From assembly GCA_017435525.1 (NCBI GenBank), contig JAFSEW010000050.1:1-47504 (forward strand): a DNA stretch of 47,504 bases, in the 5' to 3' direction. Every line of letters begins with the position of its first letter. The stretch's first letter is position 1. A program made the position numbers and the translations under genes. This DNA is from Oscillospiraceae bacterium. GTDB lineage: Bacteria; Bacillota; Clostridia; Oscillospirales; Oscillospiraceae. A model generated the notes under the pieces. It did no database searches. It saw only the letters and a program-made list of their open reading frames with translations, and was not told the origin of the DNA. Positions 31,858 through 40,992 of this stretch are shown here, one piece after another.

Positions 31858-31907
31858 GCGGTTTTGTGAAAAATAGGTATTTTGCAGTATGCACCGTCTG
31901 TATTTTG

Positions 31908-31916
31908 TGATATAAT
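31908..31916 (+). promoter_or_regulatory. Extended -10 promoter for the DUF3786 gene
   Basis: TGATATAAT, an extended -10 (TGnTATAAT), 30 bases before the TTG start. The -35 is weak. Confidence 0.6.
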
Positions 31917-31945
31917 AGGGCAAATTCCCCAAAGGAGATGCTAAT

Positions 31946-32551
31946 TTGGACAATTATCAGCTTTCCCGGGACCGGGCGCAGCAATATTTTCTCAACTTTG
32001 ACCAGGAAAAGTTGATCCGCACCTGGAATCTGCGGCATGATGCCGATACCCTCTTTGTGGCCTTTTTCTGCCGGGAGTATGCCGTCTGCCGCAAAACCGG
32101 CTGTGTGCACCGGGACGATGGCACCGAAGCCGGCTTTGAAGAGGTGCTTTCCATCTTTGACCTTCTGTGCCATGAAGGTAAAAACAAGACCCTCTCCGGC
32201 CGTTGGGCCCCGGTAAACAGTCTGGACGGCATGGGCGCCACCGCCGGTGTGGGCACCGCCTTCCACACGGGAATTTCCGCAATTTTCGACAAAGATCCAG
32301 TCGCCTTTTGTGCCGCTTGTGAAGCGTTAGGCGGTATTCCTGTAAAGATGGGCGATATCGGTTATCAATTCCCGGTATTTGGCCCGCTGTCTGTCATCCT
32401 GAAATTCTATCACAGCGACGAGGATTTCCCTGCCAGCTGCACCCTCCTCTGGGACGCCAATACCCTGCACTTTCTCTTTTACGAAACCACATTTTATATT
32501 GCGGGCTTCCTGCTGCACACCATTGCCGAAACCATACGCAGAGGCCTTTGA
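31946..32551 (+). CDS. DUF3786 domain protein
   Basis: 201 residues. The second half, GGIPVKMGDIGYQFPVFGPL (about 128-147), then FYHSDEDFPASCTLLWDANT and FLFYETTFYIAGFLL, matches the DUF3786 pattern. The family is found in strict anaerobes and has no established function. The start is TTG 31946, with AAAGGAG 8-10 bases before it. Cytoplasmic, no signal peptide. It is followed after 18 bases by a membrane protein gene in the same unit. Confidence 0.8.
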   Translation: MDNYQLSRDRAQQYFLNFDQEKLIRTWNLRHDADTLFVAFFCREYAVCRKTGCVHRDDGTEAGFEEVLSIFDLLCHEGKNKTLSGRWAPVNSLDGMGATAGVGTAFHTGISAIFDKDPVAFCAACEALGGIPVKMGDIGYQFPVFGPLSVILKFYHSDEDFPASCTLLWDANTLHFLFYETTFYIAGFLLHTIAETIRRGL

Positions 32552-32569
32552 TTCAGAAAGGAGCTTTCT

Positions 32570-33142
32570 ATGTTTGATTCCATGCAAAATACCCTCATCG
32601 CCAAGTGGTATCAGTTTTTGCTGATCCTGGGTGCAGGCGGCCTGCTGCTCTCCCTTGTCAGCTTCCTGCCCATCGATGATGCCATGATCACATGGGCCCG
32701 GTATGTGGTGTTCCTGTTCAGCGCCTACTGTCTGCTGCAGCTGCGGTGCGTCAGCGTCCGTTACCGCAAGGCGGCTGTTTTCAAAGGGCTGATGGTGCTG
32801 TGCTCTGTGCTGAACGCCATGATGGCAGCCTCCCTGACCCTTGCTGTATCCGGAATTTCCATTCTGGCCACTTACCTGGAATATGTTGCCCATGCAAAGG
32901 CCATCCAAAAAACGGATGCCGCCCTTTCCCGGAAGTGGTACCGGCTGTTTAATATCGGCCTGCTGGTTTCGGCTCTCAGCGTTCTGGTATCCATGGTGGC
33001 CGCAGCGCTGCTGTCCGTCTCCGGCAGCGGCACCGGGCTGTTCCAGCTGATCTCCTACCTGGTCATTGCCGCAGAGCTGGCGCTGCAGGTTTTCTATCTG
33101 CTTCTGCTGAACCGCACCCGGAAGTGCTTCCTGGAAGAATAA
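32570..33142 (+). CDS. Membrane protein of unknown function
   Basis: 190 residues with four to five hydrophobic segments (about 15-33, 42-56, 72-102, 126-146, 152-180). ATG 32570 follows AAAGGAG. No recognised domain. Co-transcribed with the DUF3786 gene and closed by a terminator. Confidence 0.7.
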   Translation: MFDSMQNTLIAKWYQFLLILGAGGLLLSLVSFLPIDDAMITWARYVVFLFSAYCLLQLRCVSVRYRKAAVFKGLMVLCSVLNAMMAASLTLAVSGISILATYLEYVAHAKAIQKTDAALSRKWYRLFNIGLLVSALSVLVSMVAAALLSVSGSGTGLFQLISYLVIAAELALQVFYLLLLNRTRKCFLEE

Positions 33143-33146
33143 CAAA

Positions 33147-33178
33147 AAAAGCCTTGCGCCAAATGACGCAAGGCTTTT
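33147..33178. terminator. Bidirectional terminator
   Basis: A perfect 12-bp stem (33147-33158 with 33167-33178) with A-tract and T-tract ends. It serves the membrane protein gene (plus) and guaB (minus). Confidence 0.87.
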
Positions 33179-33189
33179 CTTTCACTGTC

Positions 33190-34695
33190 TTACTTCACAG
33201 GGGAAGTGGAGCGCAGGGTGACGTCGTGGGCGCCGCCTTCCACGATGGAGACGGAGGACACCAGAGTCAGCTTGGCATCACGCTGCAGGTCGGGGATGTT
33301 AATGACACCCACATTGCACATGGTGCTCTTGACCTTATACAGGCTGGCCTCCACATTGTCATGCAGGGGGCCTGCGTAGGTGACATAGGAGTCAACGCCT
33401 TCCTCGAAGCTCAGCTTGGTAGAGCCGCCCAGGTCATAGCGCTGCCAGTTACGGGCACGGTTGGAGCCTTCGCCCCAGTACTCCTTCATGTAAGCGCCGT
33501 TGACCATTACCTTGGCCGTGGGGGACTCATCGAAGCGGGCGAAGTAGCGGCCCAGCATCAGGAAGTCGGCACCCATAGCCAGAGCCAGGGTCATGTGGTA
33601 GTCATGGACGATACCGCCGTCGGAGCAGATGGGCACATAGATGCCGGTCTCCTTAAAGTACTCATCACGGGCTGCCGCAACCTCAATCAGGGCAGTGGCC
33701 TGGCCTCTGCCGATACCCTTGGTCTCACGGGTGATGCAGATGGAGCCGCCGCCGATACCCACCTTAACGAAGTCTGCGCCTGCTTCAGCCAGGAAGCGGA
33801 AGCCGTCACGGTCCACAACATTACCGGCACCGATCTTCACGGTCTCGCCGTAGTTCTCACGGACCCAGGCAATGGTCTTGGACTGCCAGCAGGTGTAACC
33901 CTCGGAGGAGTCAATAACCAGGCAGTCTACACCGGCTTCCAGCAGAGCGGGGATACGGGTGGCATAGTCGCGGGTGTTGATACCGGCACCCACCAGGTAG
34001 CGCTTCTTGTCGTCCAGCAGTTCCAGGGGGTTGGCCTTATGGGAAGCGTAGTCCTTGCGGAAGACGAAGTACATCAGATGGTCGTTCTCATCCACGATGG
34101 GCAGGCTGTTCAGCTTGTGCTCCCAGATGATGTCATTGGCTTCCTTCAGGGAAGTGCTTGCGGGAGCGGTGACCAGCTTTTCCCGGGGGGTCATGAAGGA
34201 GCTGACCTTCTCGGTTCCGTCCATACGGCTGACGCGGTAGTCACGGCCGGTGACGATGCCCAGCAGCTTGCCGGTGGCAGTGCCGTCATCGGTAACCGCA
34301 ACGGTGGAGAAGCCGTTGCGCTCCTTCAGGGCCAGAACATCCTTCAAGGTTGCATCAGGAGTCAGGTTGGAAGCGGAAACCACAAAACCTGCCTTGTAAC
34401 CCTTGACCTTAGCCACCATAGCGGCCTGGGATTCGATGGACTGGCTGCCGAAAATGAAGCTGATGCCGCCCTCTTTTGCCAGGGCAATGGCCAGGGTATC
34501 ATTGGAAACAGACTGCATAACTGCAGAAGTCATGGGAATATTCAGAGAAATTGCCGGCTCTTCCTGGCCCTTACGGTACTTGGTCAGGGGCGTGCGCAGG
34601 CTCACACGGTCGGGGATACACTCCTCAGAGGTGTAACCGGGGATCAGAAGATACTCGCTGAAAGTGTGGCTGGGCTCCGGATAATAGTACGCCAT
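33190..34695 (-). CDS. guaB: IMP dehydrogenase
   Basis: Oxidises IMP to XMP, the committed step to GMP. 501 residues with a pair of CBS domains (about 112-225) inside the barrel. The catalytic loop is [20 protein letters not shown] with Cys320, so the usual GPGS is GGGS, as in a recognised variant group. DSSEGYT (about 262-268) and [20 protein letters not shown] carry the substrate sites. [14 protein letters not shown] is the flap region. ATG 34695 follows AGGAGG. It lies 40 bases after the YitT gene and is probably co-transcribed with it. Confidence 0.93.
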   Translation of the reverse strand: MAYYYPEPSHTFSEYLLIPGYTSEECIPDRVSLRTPLTKYRKGQEEPAISLNIPMTSAVMQSVSNDTLAIALAKEGGISFIFGSQSIESQAAMVAKVKGYKAGFVVSASNLTPDATLKDVLALKERNGFSTVAVTDDGTATGKLLGIVTGRDYRVSRMDGTEKVSSFMTPREKLVTAPASTSLKEANDIIWEHKLNSLPIVDENDHLMYFVFRKDYASHKANPLELLDDKKRYLVGAGINTRDYATRIPALLEAGVDCLVIDSSEGYTCWQSKTIAWVRENYGETVKIGAGNVVDRDGFRFLAEAGADFVKVGIGGGSICITRETKGIGRGQATALIEVAAARDEYFKETGIYVPICSDGGIVHDYHMTLALAMGADFLMLGRYFARFDESPTAKVMVNGAYMKEYWGEGSNRARNWQRYDLGGSTKLSFEEGVDSYVTYAGPLHDNVEASLYKVKSTMCNVGVINIPDLQRDAKLTLVSSVSIVEGGAHDVTLRSTSPVK

Positions 34696-34735
34696 TTGGA
34701 ATTACCTCCTAAAATAATATGTAAAAGTTACTTGA

Positions 34736-35644
34736 TTATTTATTTCGCAGCGTTTTTCCGCTGTCGTAAATCACTTTTTCAGGGACACTCTTGCTGTCCA
34801 GACGCTTGAAGTTACCGATAACGGCATCCACCTGGCTGACCGTAACAAAGCTGCCGGGGAAGCTGCCCACCAGCTTGGTCAGTTCTACCAGCTGAGAGCT
34901 GTTGATCACACACACCAGAACGGTCTTTTCCGCGCCGGTATACATGCCCTTGCCTTCCATAGCGGTGACGCTGTGGCGCAGCTTTTCAATGATGGCGCTG
35001 CTCAGCGCCTCAGGCTCCTCGGTAATGATCTCGCAGCGCAGCGCGCTGTTGTGCCGGCTGTTCATATTGTCCCGAACAGAGGAAGAGAAGTAGCTGTAGA
35101 TAATGCACATCAACACAGGCTCGATGTTAAAATCATACACAAAATAGGAAGCGATGGCCACGCTGACATTCAGACCAAAGATAATGGAGAAAAAATTGAC
35201 AGCGGGGTTTTTCTTGTGGATCAGTTTGGCAATAAACTCCGTGCCGCCGTAGCAGGCACCGATGCGGTGCATATAGTAGCCGCCGAAGCCGGTGATCATA
35301 CCCGCCACAGCAGGGCCCAGCAGCGTGCTGATGGTGGTGCTGTAGGCAAAGGCGGAAAGATCTATGGTGTCAAAGAGCATCAGGAAGCCGGAAAATGCCA
35401 GGGTATAGAGCAGAGAACGGGTGGCAAAGGGTCTGGCAATCACAAAAAATACCAGAATCGCCAGCGGAACATTCAGGATGATACTGGTATAGCTGAGCTT
35501 AAAGCCCAGAACGTGCTGAATCATGGTAAAAATACCGTTCAGACCTGCCGGGGCAAACTTGTTGGGAAAGACAAACAGCTGATAATTCAGCGCCATCATC
35601 AAGGCGATCAGGACTACCATCAGGTAGGAAACTGTCTTTTTCAT
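34736..35644 (-). CDS. YitT-family membrane protein (DUF161 + DUF2179)
   Basis: 302 residues. The first about 190 form five to six membrane helices with ALNYQLFVFPNKFAPAGLNG (about 18-37) and GFGGYYMHRIGACYGGTEF (about 119-137). The C-terminal cytoplasmic DUF2179 domain (about 205-290) includes KGMYTGAEKTVLVCVI and ELTKLVGSFPGSFVTVSQV. Function is not established; the family is often described as putative transport or secretion proteins. ATG 35644 follows GGGGGAG. First gene of a YitT-guaB unit. Confidence 0.9.
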   Translation of the reverse strand: MKKTVSYLMVVLIALMMALNYQLFVFPNKFAPAGLNGIFTMIQHVLGFKLSYTSIILNVPLAILVFFVIARPFATRSLLYTLAFSGFLMLFDTIDLSAFAYSTTISTLLGPAVAGMITGFGGYYMHRIGACYGGTEFIAKLIHKKNPAVNFFSIIFGLNVSVAIASYFVYDFNIEPVLMCIIYSYFSSSVRDNMNSRHNSALRCEIITEEPEALSSAIIEKLRHSVTAMEGKGMYTGAEKTVLVCVINSSQLVELTKLVGSFPGSFVTVSQVDAVIGNFKRLDSKSVPEKVIYDSGKTLRNK

Positions 35645-35675
35645 CTCATACTCCCCCAGTTTAGGATTATCTTAT

Positions 35676-35704
35676 ATGATACCACAATCGCCCCCAAGGG
35701 TCAA
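35676..35704 (-). promoter_or_regulatory. Promoter of the yitT-guaB unit
   Basis: Minus strand: TTGACC (35699-35704) and TATCAT (35676-35681), 17-bp spacer. Confidence 0.68.
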
Positions 35705-35758
35705 GCGTTCCTTGGCTGGAAATTCCCATATTTTGCTACAAAAATTCCCAGTCTTCAG

Positions 35759-35787
35759 TTGCAATTATTCGTTGTTTATGATATAGT
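35759..35787 (+). promoter_or_regulatory. Promoter of typA
   Basis: TTGCAA (35759-35764) and TATAGT (35782-35787), 17-bp spacer, 53 bases before the start codon. Confidence 0.65.
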
Positions 35788-35840
35788 ACTAAGTTGGAAA
35801 GCAATGTCTTTTGAATTCAGATTTTTAAGGAGTTGTGCAT

Positions 35841-37673
35841 ATGGCAGCACAGGAAAATATTCGTAATATCGCCATTATTGCCCACGTTGACCACGGTAAA
35901 ACCACCCTGGTGGACGAGCTTCTGAAGCAGGGCGGTATCTACCGCGAGAATCAGGCAACCCAGGACCGTGTGATGGACTCCGGTGACCTGGAGCGGGAGC
36001 GCGGTATTACCATTTTGGCTAAAAATACTTCTGTCCGCTACAAGGACTACAAAATCAATATCGTGGATACCCCCGGCCACGCCGATTTCGGCGGTGAGGT
36101 GGAGCGTATCCTGAAAATGGTCAACGGCGTTATCCTGCTGGTGGACGCCGCAGAAGGCCCCATGCCCCAGACCCGCTTCGTGCTGCAGAAGGCACTGGAA
36201 CTGGGCCACAAGGTCATCGTGGCCGTAAATAAGATCGACAAGCCCGATGCCCGGATTCATGAAGTGATGGACGAGGTTCTGGAGCTGCTGCTGGATCTCA
36301 ACGCCACCGACGACCAGTTCAATTCCCCCACCGTCTTCTGCTCCGGCAGACAGGGTACCGCTTCCTACGGCCCCGACGAAGTGGGCAAGGATCTGACGCC
36401 CCTGTTTGAAACCATCGTCAATTACATCGACGCACCCCAGGGTGACGCCGAAGCCCCCCTGCAGCTGCTGGTCAGTTCCATCGACTATAACGACTATGTG
36501 GGCCGTATTGCCGTGGGCCGCGTGGAGCGGGGCACCATTAAGGTGGGTCAGGAAGTGACCATCTGCGACCACCACAACGCCGAACTGCGGCAGAAAGGCA
36601 AAGTGGTTGCCCTGTATGAGTTCGACGGTCTGGGCCGCAACCCCATCACCCAGGCCAGCGCCGGTGAGATCGTGGCCCTGTCCGGCATGGCAGACATCAC
36701 CATCGGCCGTACCCTCTGCGCACCCGACGCTGTGGAGCCGCTGCCCTTTGTGAAGATCAGTGATCCCACCATCGAAATGACCTTCGCCGTCAACGATTCC
36801 CCCTTCGCAGGCCGGGAAGGTAAGTATGTCACCTCCCGCAACCTCCGTGACCGCCTGGAAAAGGAGCTGCTGAAGGATGTTTCCCTGCATGTCACCGAAG
36901 CCAGCACCGATTCTTTCAATGTTGCCGGCCGCGGCGAAATGCACCTGAGTATTCTCATGGAGACCATGCGCCGGGAAGGCTATGAATTTGCCGTATCCAC
37001 CCCCCGTGTGCTGACCAAGGAGATCGACGGCAAGCTCTGCGAGCCCATTGAAAGAATGGTTGCCGATGTGCCCGAAGAGTGCATGGGTTCCGTCATCGAA
37101 AAGATGGGCCGCCGGAAGGGCGACCTGCTGGCCATGACCCCCATGGGAGCTCGCTATCGTCTGGAATTCCTGGTTCCCTCCAGAGGTCTGTTCGGCTACC
37201 GCAGCGAATTCCTCACCGATACTCGTGGCGAGGGCATCATGTCCTCCGTTCTGGATTCCTACGCACCTATGAAGGGTGAAATTGAGCGCCGTCTCACCGG
37301 TTCTTTGATCGCCTTTGAGTCCGGCGAAGCCGTTACCTACGGCCTTCACGCCGCACAGGAGCGGGGCGCCCTGTTCATCGGCCCCGGCACCCCTGTGTAT
37401 GCCGGCATGGTTGTGGGCATCTGCAGCCGCAACGAAGATATGCAGGTGAATGTCTGCAAGAAGAAGCAGCTGACCAATATGCGCGCTTCCGGTTCCGACG
37501 AAGCCCTGCGTCTGGTGAGCCCCAAGGTATTCTCCCTGGAGCAGTGCCTGGAGTTCCTGGCTGATGACGAACTGCTGGAATGCACCCCCAAGAGCCTGCG
37601 TATCCGCAAGCGGGAGCTGGATCATGCCGCCCGTATGCGCGCCATTATGAAGCGCAGAGCCCAGGAGCAGTAA
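35841..37673 (+). CDS. typA: Translational GTPase TypA/BipA
   Basis: 610 residues, the standard length. A ribosome-binding GTPase of the EF-G family, active in 50S assembly under stress. G1 is AHVDHGKTT (about 13-21), G2 lies around RERGITI, G3 is [11 protein letters not shown] and G4 NKIDKPDA. The BipA-specific C-terminal part is present ([21 protein letters not shown], cut as [15 protein letters not shown]). ATG 35841 follows AAGGAG; a GTG two codons upstream is the alternative. The stop codon abuts the pdxY start. Confidence 0.96.
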   Translation: MAAQENIRNIAIIAHVDHGKTTLVDELLKQGGIYRENQATQDRVMDSGDLERERGITILAKNTSVRYKDYKINIVDTPGHADFGGEVERILKMVNGVILLVDAAEGPMPQTRFVLQKALELGHKVIVAVNKIDKPDARIHEVMDEVLELLLDLNATDDQFNSPTVFCSGRQGTASYGPDEVGKDLTPLFETIVNYIDAPQGDAEAPLQLLVSSIDYNDYVGRIAVGRVERGTIKVGQEVTICDHHNAELRQKGKVVALYEFDGLGRNPITQASAGEIVALSGMADITIGRTLCAPDAVEPLPFVKISDPTIEMTFAVNDSPFAGREGKYVTSRNLRDRLEKELLKDVSLHVTEASTDSFNVAGRGEMHLSILMETMRREGYEFAVSTPRVLTKEIDGKLCEPIERMVADVPEECMGSVIEKMGRRKGDLLAMTPMGARYRLEFLVPSRGLFGYRSEFLTDTRGEGIMSSVLDSYAPMKGEIERRLTGSLIAFESGEAVTYGLHAAQERGALFIGPGTPVYAGMVVGICSRNEDMQVNVCKKKQLTNMRASGSDEALRLVSPKVFSLEQCLEFLADDELLECTPKSLRIRKRELDHAARMRAIMKRRAQEQ

Positions 37674-38504
37674 ATGAAAACCGTACTGTCCATTCAGGAC
37701 CTTTCCTGCGCCGGACGGTGCAGCCTTACGGTTGCCCTGCCGGTACTGAGCAGTATGGGCTGCCGGTGCAGCATTCTGCCTACAGCGGTGCTGTCCACCC
37801 ATACCGGGTTCCCCAATCCCCATGTAATTTCCCTGACCGGGGAGATCGAAAAGATCTTCGACCATTTTTCCCGGCTGGATCTGCGCTTTGACGCGGTAAC
37901 CACCGGTTATCTGGCAGACCCCACACAGATTAAAGCCGTCCTGCCTGTGCTGCAGCACTTTCGGAAGCAGGGCAGCCTGATCATTGCCGATCCTGCCATG
38001 GCCGATCACGGCAGACTTTACAGCCGCCTGGATGCATCCCATGTGCAGGCTATGGCGGAAATTTGCCGCCGCGCGGACATTCTGCTGCCCAATGTGACGG
38101 AAGCCGCGCTGCTCACCGGCCTGCCTTACCGGGACCCGGCGGATACTGCCTATGGTAAAGTCCTGGCGGATGCGCTGCTGGCAGAATTCCCTGCCGACAG
38201 CGTACTGATCACCGGCATCCACGGCAGCAAAGGCACCGTCGGTTTTGTGGGCTGCCGCCGTGACACCGGTTCTTTCACCTATGAAACACCGGAAATCCTC
38301 AGACAATTTCACGGCACGGGCGATCTTTTCGCCGCCGTATTTGCCGGCGATATTCTGCACAGCGGTGATCCCCGCCATGCAGGTATGCGGGCTGCAGACT
38401 TTGTAAGGGTCTGTGTGGCCGAGACACCGGAACTGACCCCCCACGGGGTGGAATTCGAATCCCAGCTGTATCGGCTGTTCCCCGCAACTTCCCACCATAC
38501 ATAA
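37674..38504 (+). CDS. pdxY: Pyridoxamine/pyridoxal kinase
   Basis: Phosphorylates pyridoxal, pyridoxamine or pyridoxine to the B6 cofactor. 276 residues, ribokinase-like fold. Segments are LSIQDLSCAGRCSLTVALPVL (first 20 at 5-24), PTAVLSTHTGFPNPH (about 36-50), ADPAMADHGRLYS and the ATP-binding end FHGTGDLFAAVFAGDIL with the catalytic aspartate in GTGDLF (about 207-212). ATG 37674 immediately follows the typA stop codon. Part of a typA-pdxY-capA run. Confidence 0.92.
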   Translation: MKTVLSIQDLSCAGRCSLTVALPVLSSMGCRCSILPTAVLSTHTGFPNPHVISLTGEIEKIFDHFSRLDLRFDAVTTGYLADPTQIKAVLPVLQHFRKQGSLIIADPAMADHGRLYSRLDASHVQAMAEICRRADILLPNVTEAALLTGLPYRDPADTAYGKVLADALLAEFPADSVLITGIHGSKGTVGFVGCRRDTGSFTYETPEILRQFHGTGDLFAAVFAGDILHSGDPRHAGMRAADFVRVCVAETPELTPHGVEFESQLYRLFPATSHHT

Positions 38505-38517
38505 AGGAGATACTGCT

Positions 38518-39756
38518 ATGAACAGATCTGCCGGACGGGGTATCCTGATCTTTTTTATCTGTATACTTTCCGTCTTTCTCCTCCTGCTGATTGGTCTGAC
38601 ATTCTATCTGACGATTCAGAAAAACCAGTCGCTGACTGCTACCGTGCCCTCTGCACCGGAGGTTCCTTCCACCACGGCACCCCAGCAGACCACCGCCCCT
38701 GCGGAGACTACCGCCCCCGAAGTAACCACGGAGCCCACCACCGTTCCCACCACCGAGCCGCAGCCCCAGCATTTCACCCTGACCTTTGCCGGTGACTGCA
38801 CCCTGGGCAATCGGAAGGGCAAGACGGGTAAATCCACCTTCATCGGCACCGTAGGCGAAAATTACGCCCATCCTTTTGCGGATGTGCAGGAATTCTTCGC
38901 CAATGACGACTGCACCTTCGTCAATCTGGAAAACCCCCTGACTGACGGCGGCACCCCCGATGCCAACAAGGAATTCGTGTTCAAGGGCCCCACCAGCTAT
39001 GTGAATATTCTCACCGAGGGCAGCGTGGAATTTGCCAATGTGGTAAACAACCACACCATGGATTACGGCGAAACCGGCTACAATGACACCCTCAGCACCC
39101 TGGACAGCGCCGGTATCCACTACGCCGAGAGAAGGAAAACCGTGGTCTTTACCACCGAAAGCGGCCTGACCATCGGCGTATACGCCGACCTTGACCCCCA
39201 GAATACCAAGCATATCGCGTCTGCCATCGAACAGATGCGCGCCGAAGGCGCGGAAATTGTCATCGTTTCCATGCACTGGGGCTACGAATACTACTATAAG
39301 CACAACGCCACCCAGCAGAAGATCGCCCGCTTCGCCATTGATTCCGGTGCGGACATCGTCTACGGCCATCATCCCCATGTGCTGCAGAAGATTGAGCAGT
39401 ACGGTGACGGCTACATCTTCTACAGCCTGGGCAACTTCTCCTTCGGCGGCAACCCCAATCCTCCTGACAAGGAAACCGCAGTGCTGCAGATGCAGGTAGT
39501 GCGGGAGCCCGACGGTCAGGTGCATCTGGGGGAACTGAACATCATTCCCTGCTTCGTTTCCGGCGCAGGCAATGTGGGCAACGACTATCAGCCTTGCCCC
39601 ATCCCCGAAGACGATCAGTATTCCATTGACCGGGTTATGAAGAAACTGGACGGTTCCTTCCACCTGCAGAAACTGACGGTAAGCTACCGCCAGGATCTGA
39701 ACCCCACCACCTCCACCGACGCGCCCAAGAGCACCGACGGCGGCGGGAATACATAA
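38518..39756 (+). CDS. CapA/PgsA-family membrane-anchored metallophosphatase-like protein
   Basis: 412 residues. The N-terminal membrane anchor (about 9-33) is followed by a Thr/Pro/Glu-rich linker (about 45-82) that should span the cell wall. The PGA_cap domain has LTFAGDCTLGNRKG (about 87-100), FVNLENPLTDGG, VVNNHTMDYG with the NNH metal site, and MHWGYEYYY then YGHHPHVLQKIE with a HHPH metal site. Family members take part in polyglutamate capsule formation, but without other pgs/cap genes nearby that role is unsure. It lies 13 bases after pdxY and ends at a strong terminator. ATG 38518 follows AAAGGAG. Confidence 0.9.
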   Translation: MNRSAGRGILIFFICILSVFLLLLIGLTFYLTIQKNQSLTATVPSAPEVPSTTAPQQTTAPAETTAPEVTTEPTTVPTTEPQPQHFTLTFAGDCTLGNRKGKTGKSTFIGTVGENYAHPFADVQEFFANDDCTFVNLENPLTDGGTPDANKEFVFKGPTSYVNILTEGSVEFANVVNNHTMDYGETGYNDTLSTLDSAGIHYAERRKTVVFTTESGLTIGVYADLDPQNTKHIASAIEQMRAEGAEIVIVSMHWGYEYYYKHNATQQKIARFAIDSGADIVYGHHPHVLQKIEQYGDGYIFYSLGNFSFGGNPNPPDKETAVLQMQVVREPDGQVHLGELNIIPCFVSGAGNVGNDYQPCPIPEDDQYSIDRVMKKLDGSFHLQKLTVSYRQDLNPTTSTDAPKSTDGGGNT

Positions 39757-39760
39757 ATGC

Positions 39761-39813
39761 AGCCCCAAAACAGTTTGACAAAGGATTTTCCTTGCTGTTT
39801 TGGGGCTATTTTT
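39761..39813 (+). terminator. Terminator after capA
   Basis: A perfect 13-bp stem (39761-39773 with 39795-39807) followed by ATTTTTT. Confidence 0.85.
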
Positions 39814-39825
39814 TCAAAAAATCTA

Positions 39826-39854
39826 TTGACCTGGTTGCTTTTTTCGGTTATACT
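39826..39854 (+). promoter_or_regulatory. Promoter of rpmH
   Basis: TTGACC (39826-39831) and TATACT (39849-39854), 17-bp spacer, 91 bases before the rpmH start. Confidence 0.78.
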
Positions 39855-39945
39855 GGTCTAGCGTGACTATTTATGGTCTATAGCTATGTTTTGCTGCAGC
39901 CACAGGCTGTCGAGCATATATGATGAATTGACAGGAGGTGTACTC

Positions 39946-40080
39946 ATGAAGCGTACCTATCAGCCCAGCCGCCGCCACAGATCCAAGGTGCACGGTTTCC
40001 GCCAGAGAATGGCTACTTCCAACGGCCGTAAGGTTCTTGCCCGCCGCCGTGCCAAGGGCCGCAAGGTCCTGTCTGCTTGA
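39946..40080 (+). CDS. rpmH: 50S ribosomal protein L34
   Basis: 44 residues, the full family length: [20 protein letters not shown], then [19 protein letters not shown] and KVLSA. ATG 39946 follows AGGAGGTG. Usually rpmH sits beside dnaA at the replication origin, but here the upstream neighbour is capA. Confidence 0.97.
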   Translation: MKRTYQPSRRHRSKVHGFRQRMATSNGRKVLARRRAKGRKVLSA

Positions 40081-40129
40081 GTGTCGCCCGGTGGGTAATT
40101 AGACAGCTCATTGCGAAACGGGAGTCTGT

Positions 40130-40165
40130 GCGGGGCGAATGATTTGTTCGCCCCGCTCCCTTTTT
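40130..40165 (+). terminator. Attenuator-like terminator between rpmH and rnpA
   Basis: A perfect 10-bp stem (40130-40139 with 40147-40156) followed by TCCCTTTTT. It should leave L34 more abundant than RnpA, as needed for these two products. Confidence 0.78.
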
Positions 40166-40412
40166 ATCTGGCTCCGGCAAAAAACAAATGCGTCTGCGGC
40201 ACCTTGCGGCCAATTTTCCTTATCAATGCGTTACAGCTTCTTGGAATACACAAAGTATGCCTGCGAAGCTGCGCCTTTTGCTAAGAAAAATTGTCTCGCA
40301 ATTTGCTCTTGCCGATTTGTTTTTTACCTGCGCTTGGTACCCTGATAATCATTTTTTGCTCCCGTTCATCTCATCATCGGCATCCATCACAGGACCGAGG
40401 GGAGAAGATTTT
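40166..40412. other. Spacer between rpmH terminator and rnpA, no gene seen
   Basis: An open frame runs through this stretch in phase with rnpA (from 40188), but it has no ribosome site and no likeness to RnpA. I see no consensus promoter. It may carry read-through transcription into rnpA. Confidence 0.55.
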
Positions 40413-40772
40413 ATGAAATTTTCCAGCAGTTTGAAGAAGAATCATATTTTCAGGCGGTTGTATGCCTCCAAGGGTATTGCCAACTCTTACCTGGTGCTCT
40501 ACGCCCGGCCCAACCGGTCCGGACACAATTACATCGGCATCACCGTAAGCAAAAAGTTGGGCCATGCCGTGGTGCGCAACCGTACCAGACGCCGCATCCG
40601 GGAAGTATATCGGATCCATGAGGACCGCTTCACCTCCGGATGGGACATTGTAGTGGTGGCACGGACCAGGTCCGTGAATGCCGATTTCGGTGATTTAACC
40701 CATGCCTATCTGTCCCTGGCGCAGAAAGCCGGCCTTCTGCGGCCGCTGCCTGAAAGCGAGGTCACACTGTGA
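40413..40772 (+). CDS. rnpA: Ribonuclease P protein component
   Basis: 119 residues, usual length. The protein half of RNase P, which trims tRNA 5' ends. The family motif is [13 protein letters not shown] (about 53-65) after [13 protein letters not shown]. The start ATG 40413 follows GAGGGGAG. Its stop codon overlaps the yidD GTG start as GTGA. Confidence 0.95.
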   Translation: MKFSSSLKKNHIFRRLYASKGIANSYLVLYARPNRSGHNYIGITVSKKLGHAVVRNRTRRRIREVYRIHEDRFTSGWDIVVVARTRSVNADFGDLTHAYLSLAQKAGLLRPLPESEVTL

Positions 40773-40981
40773 AGGGTGCGATGCTTGCTCTGATCCGCTT
40801 CTATCAGCGCGCGATTTCCCCCGGCAGGTCTGCCTGCTGTCGTTTCCGACCCACCTGCTCCGCTTACGCATACGAAGCTATCACAAAATACGGGGCTTTC
40901 AAGGGTGGCTGGCTTGCTTTCAAGCGGCTGCTCCGGTGCAATCCTTTTTATAAAGGAAGCCCCTATGATCCGGTTCCCTAA
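40769..40981 (+). CDS. yidD: Membrane protein insertion efficiency factor YidD
   Basis: 70 residues with the family signature [20 protein letters not shown] (about 11-30), then [16 protein letters not shown] and [15 protein letters not shown] membrane-associated helper of YidC. GTG 40769 overlaps the end of rnpA; yidC follows after 11 bases. Confidence 0.95.
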   Translation: MKGAMLALIRFYQRAISPGRSACCRFRPTCSAYAYEAITKYGAFKGGWLAFKRLLRCNPFYKGSPYDPVP

Positions 40982-40992
40982 GGAGGAATATC

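Noticed and set aside
35817-38498. An 893-codon open frame on the minus strand opposite typA and pdxY
   Set aside because: Shadow frame. The plus strand encodes full-length TypA and PdxY with ribosome sites and motifs. The minus product has no recognisable motif and an odd His/Gln/Gly-rich composition.
40188-40412. N-terminal extension of RnpA by 75 codons
   Set aside because: The upstream frame has no ribosome site and resembles no RnpA. ATG 40413 with GAGGGGAG gives the standard length.
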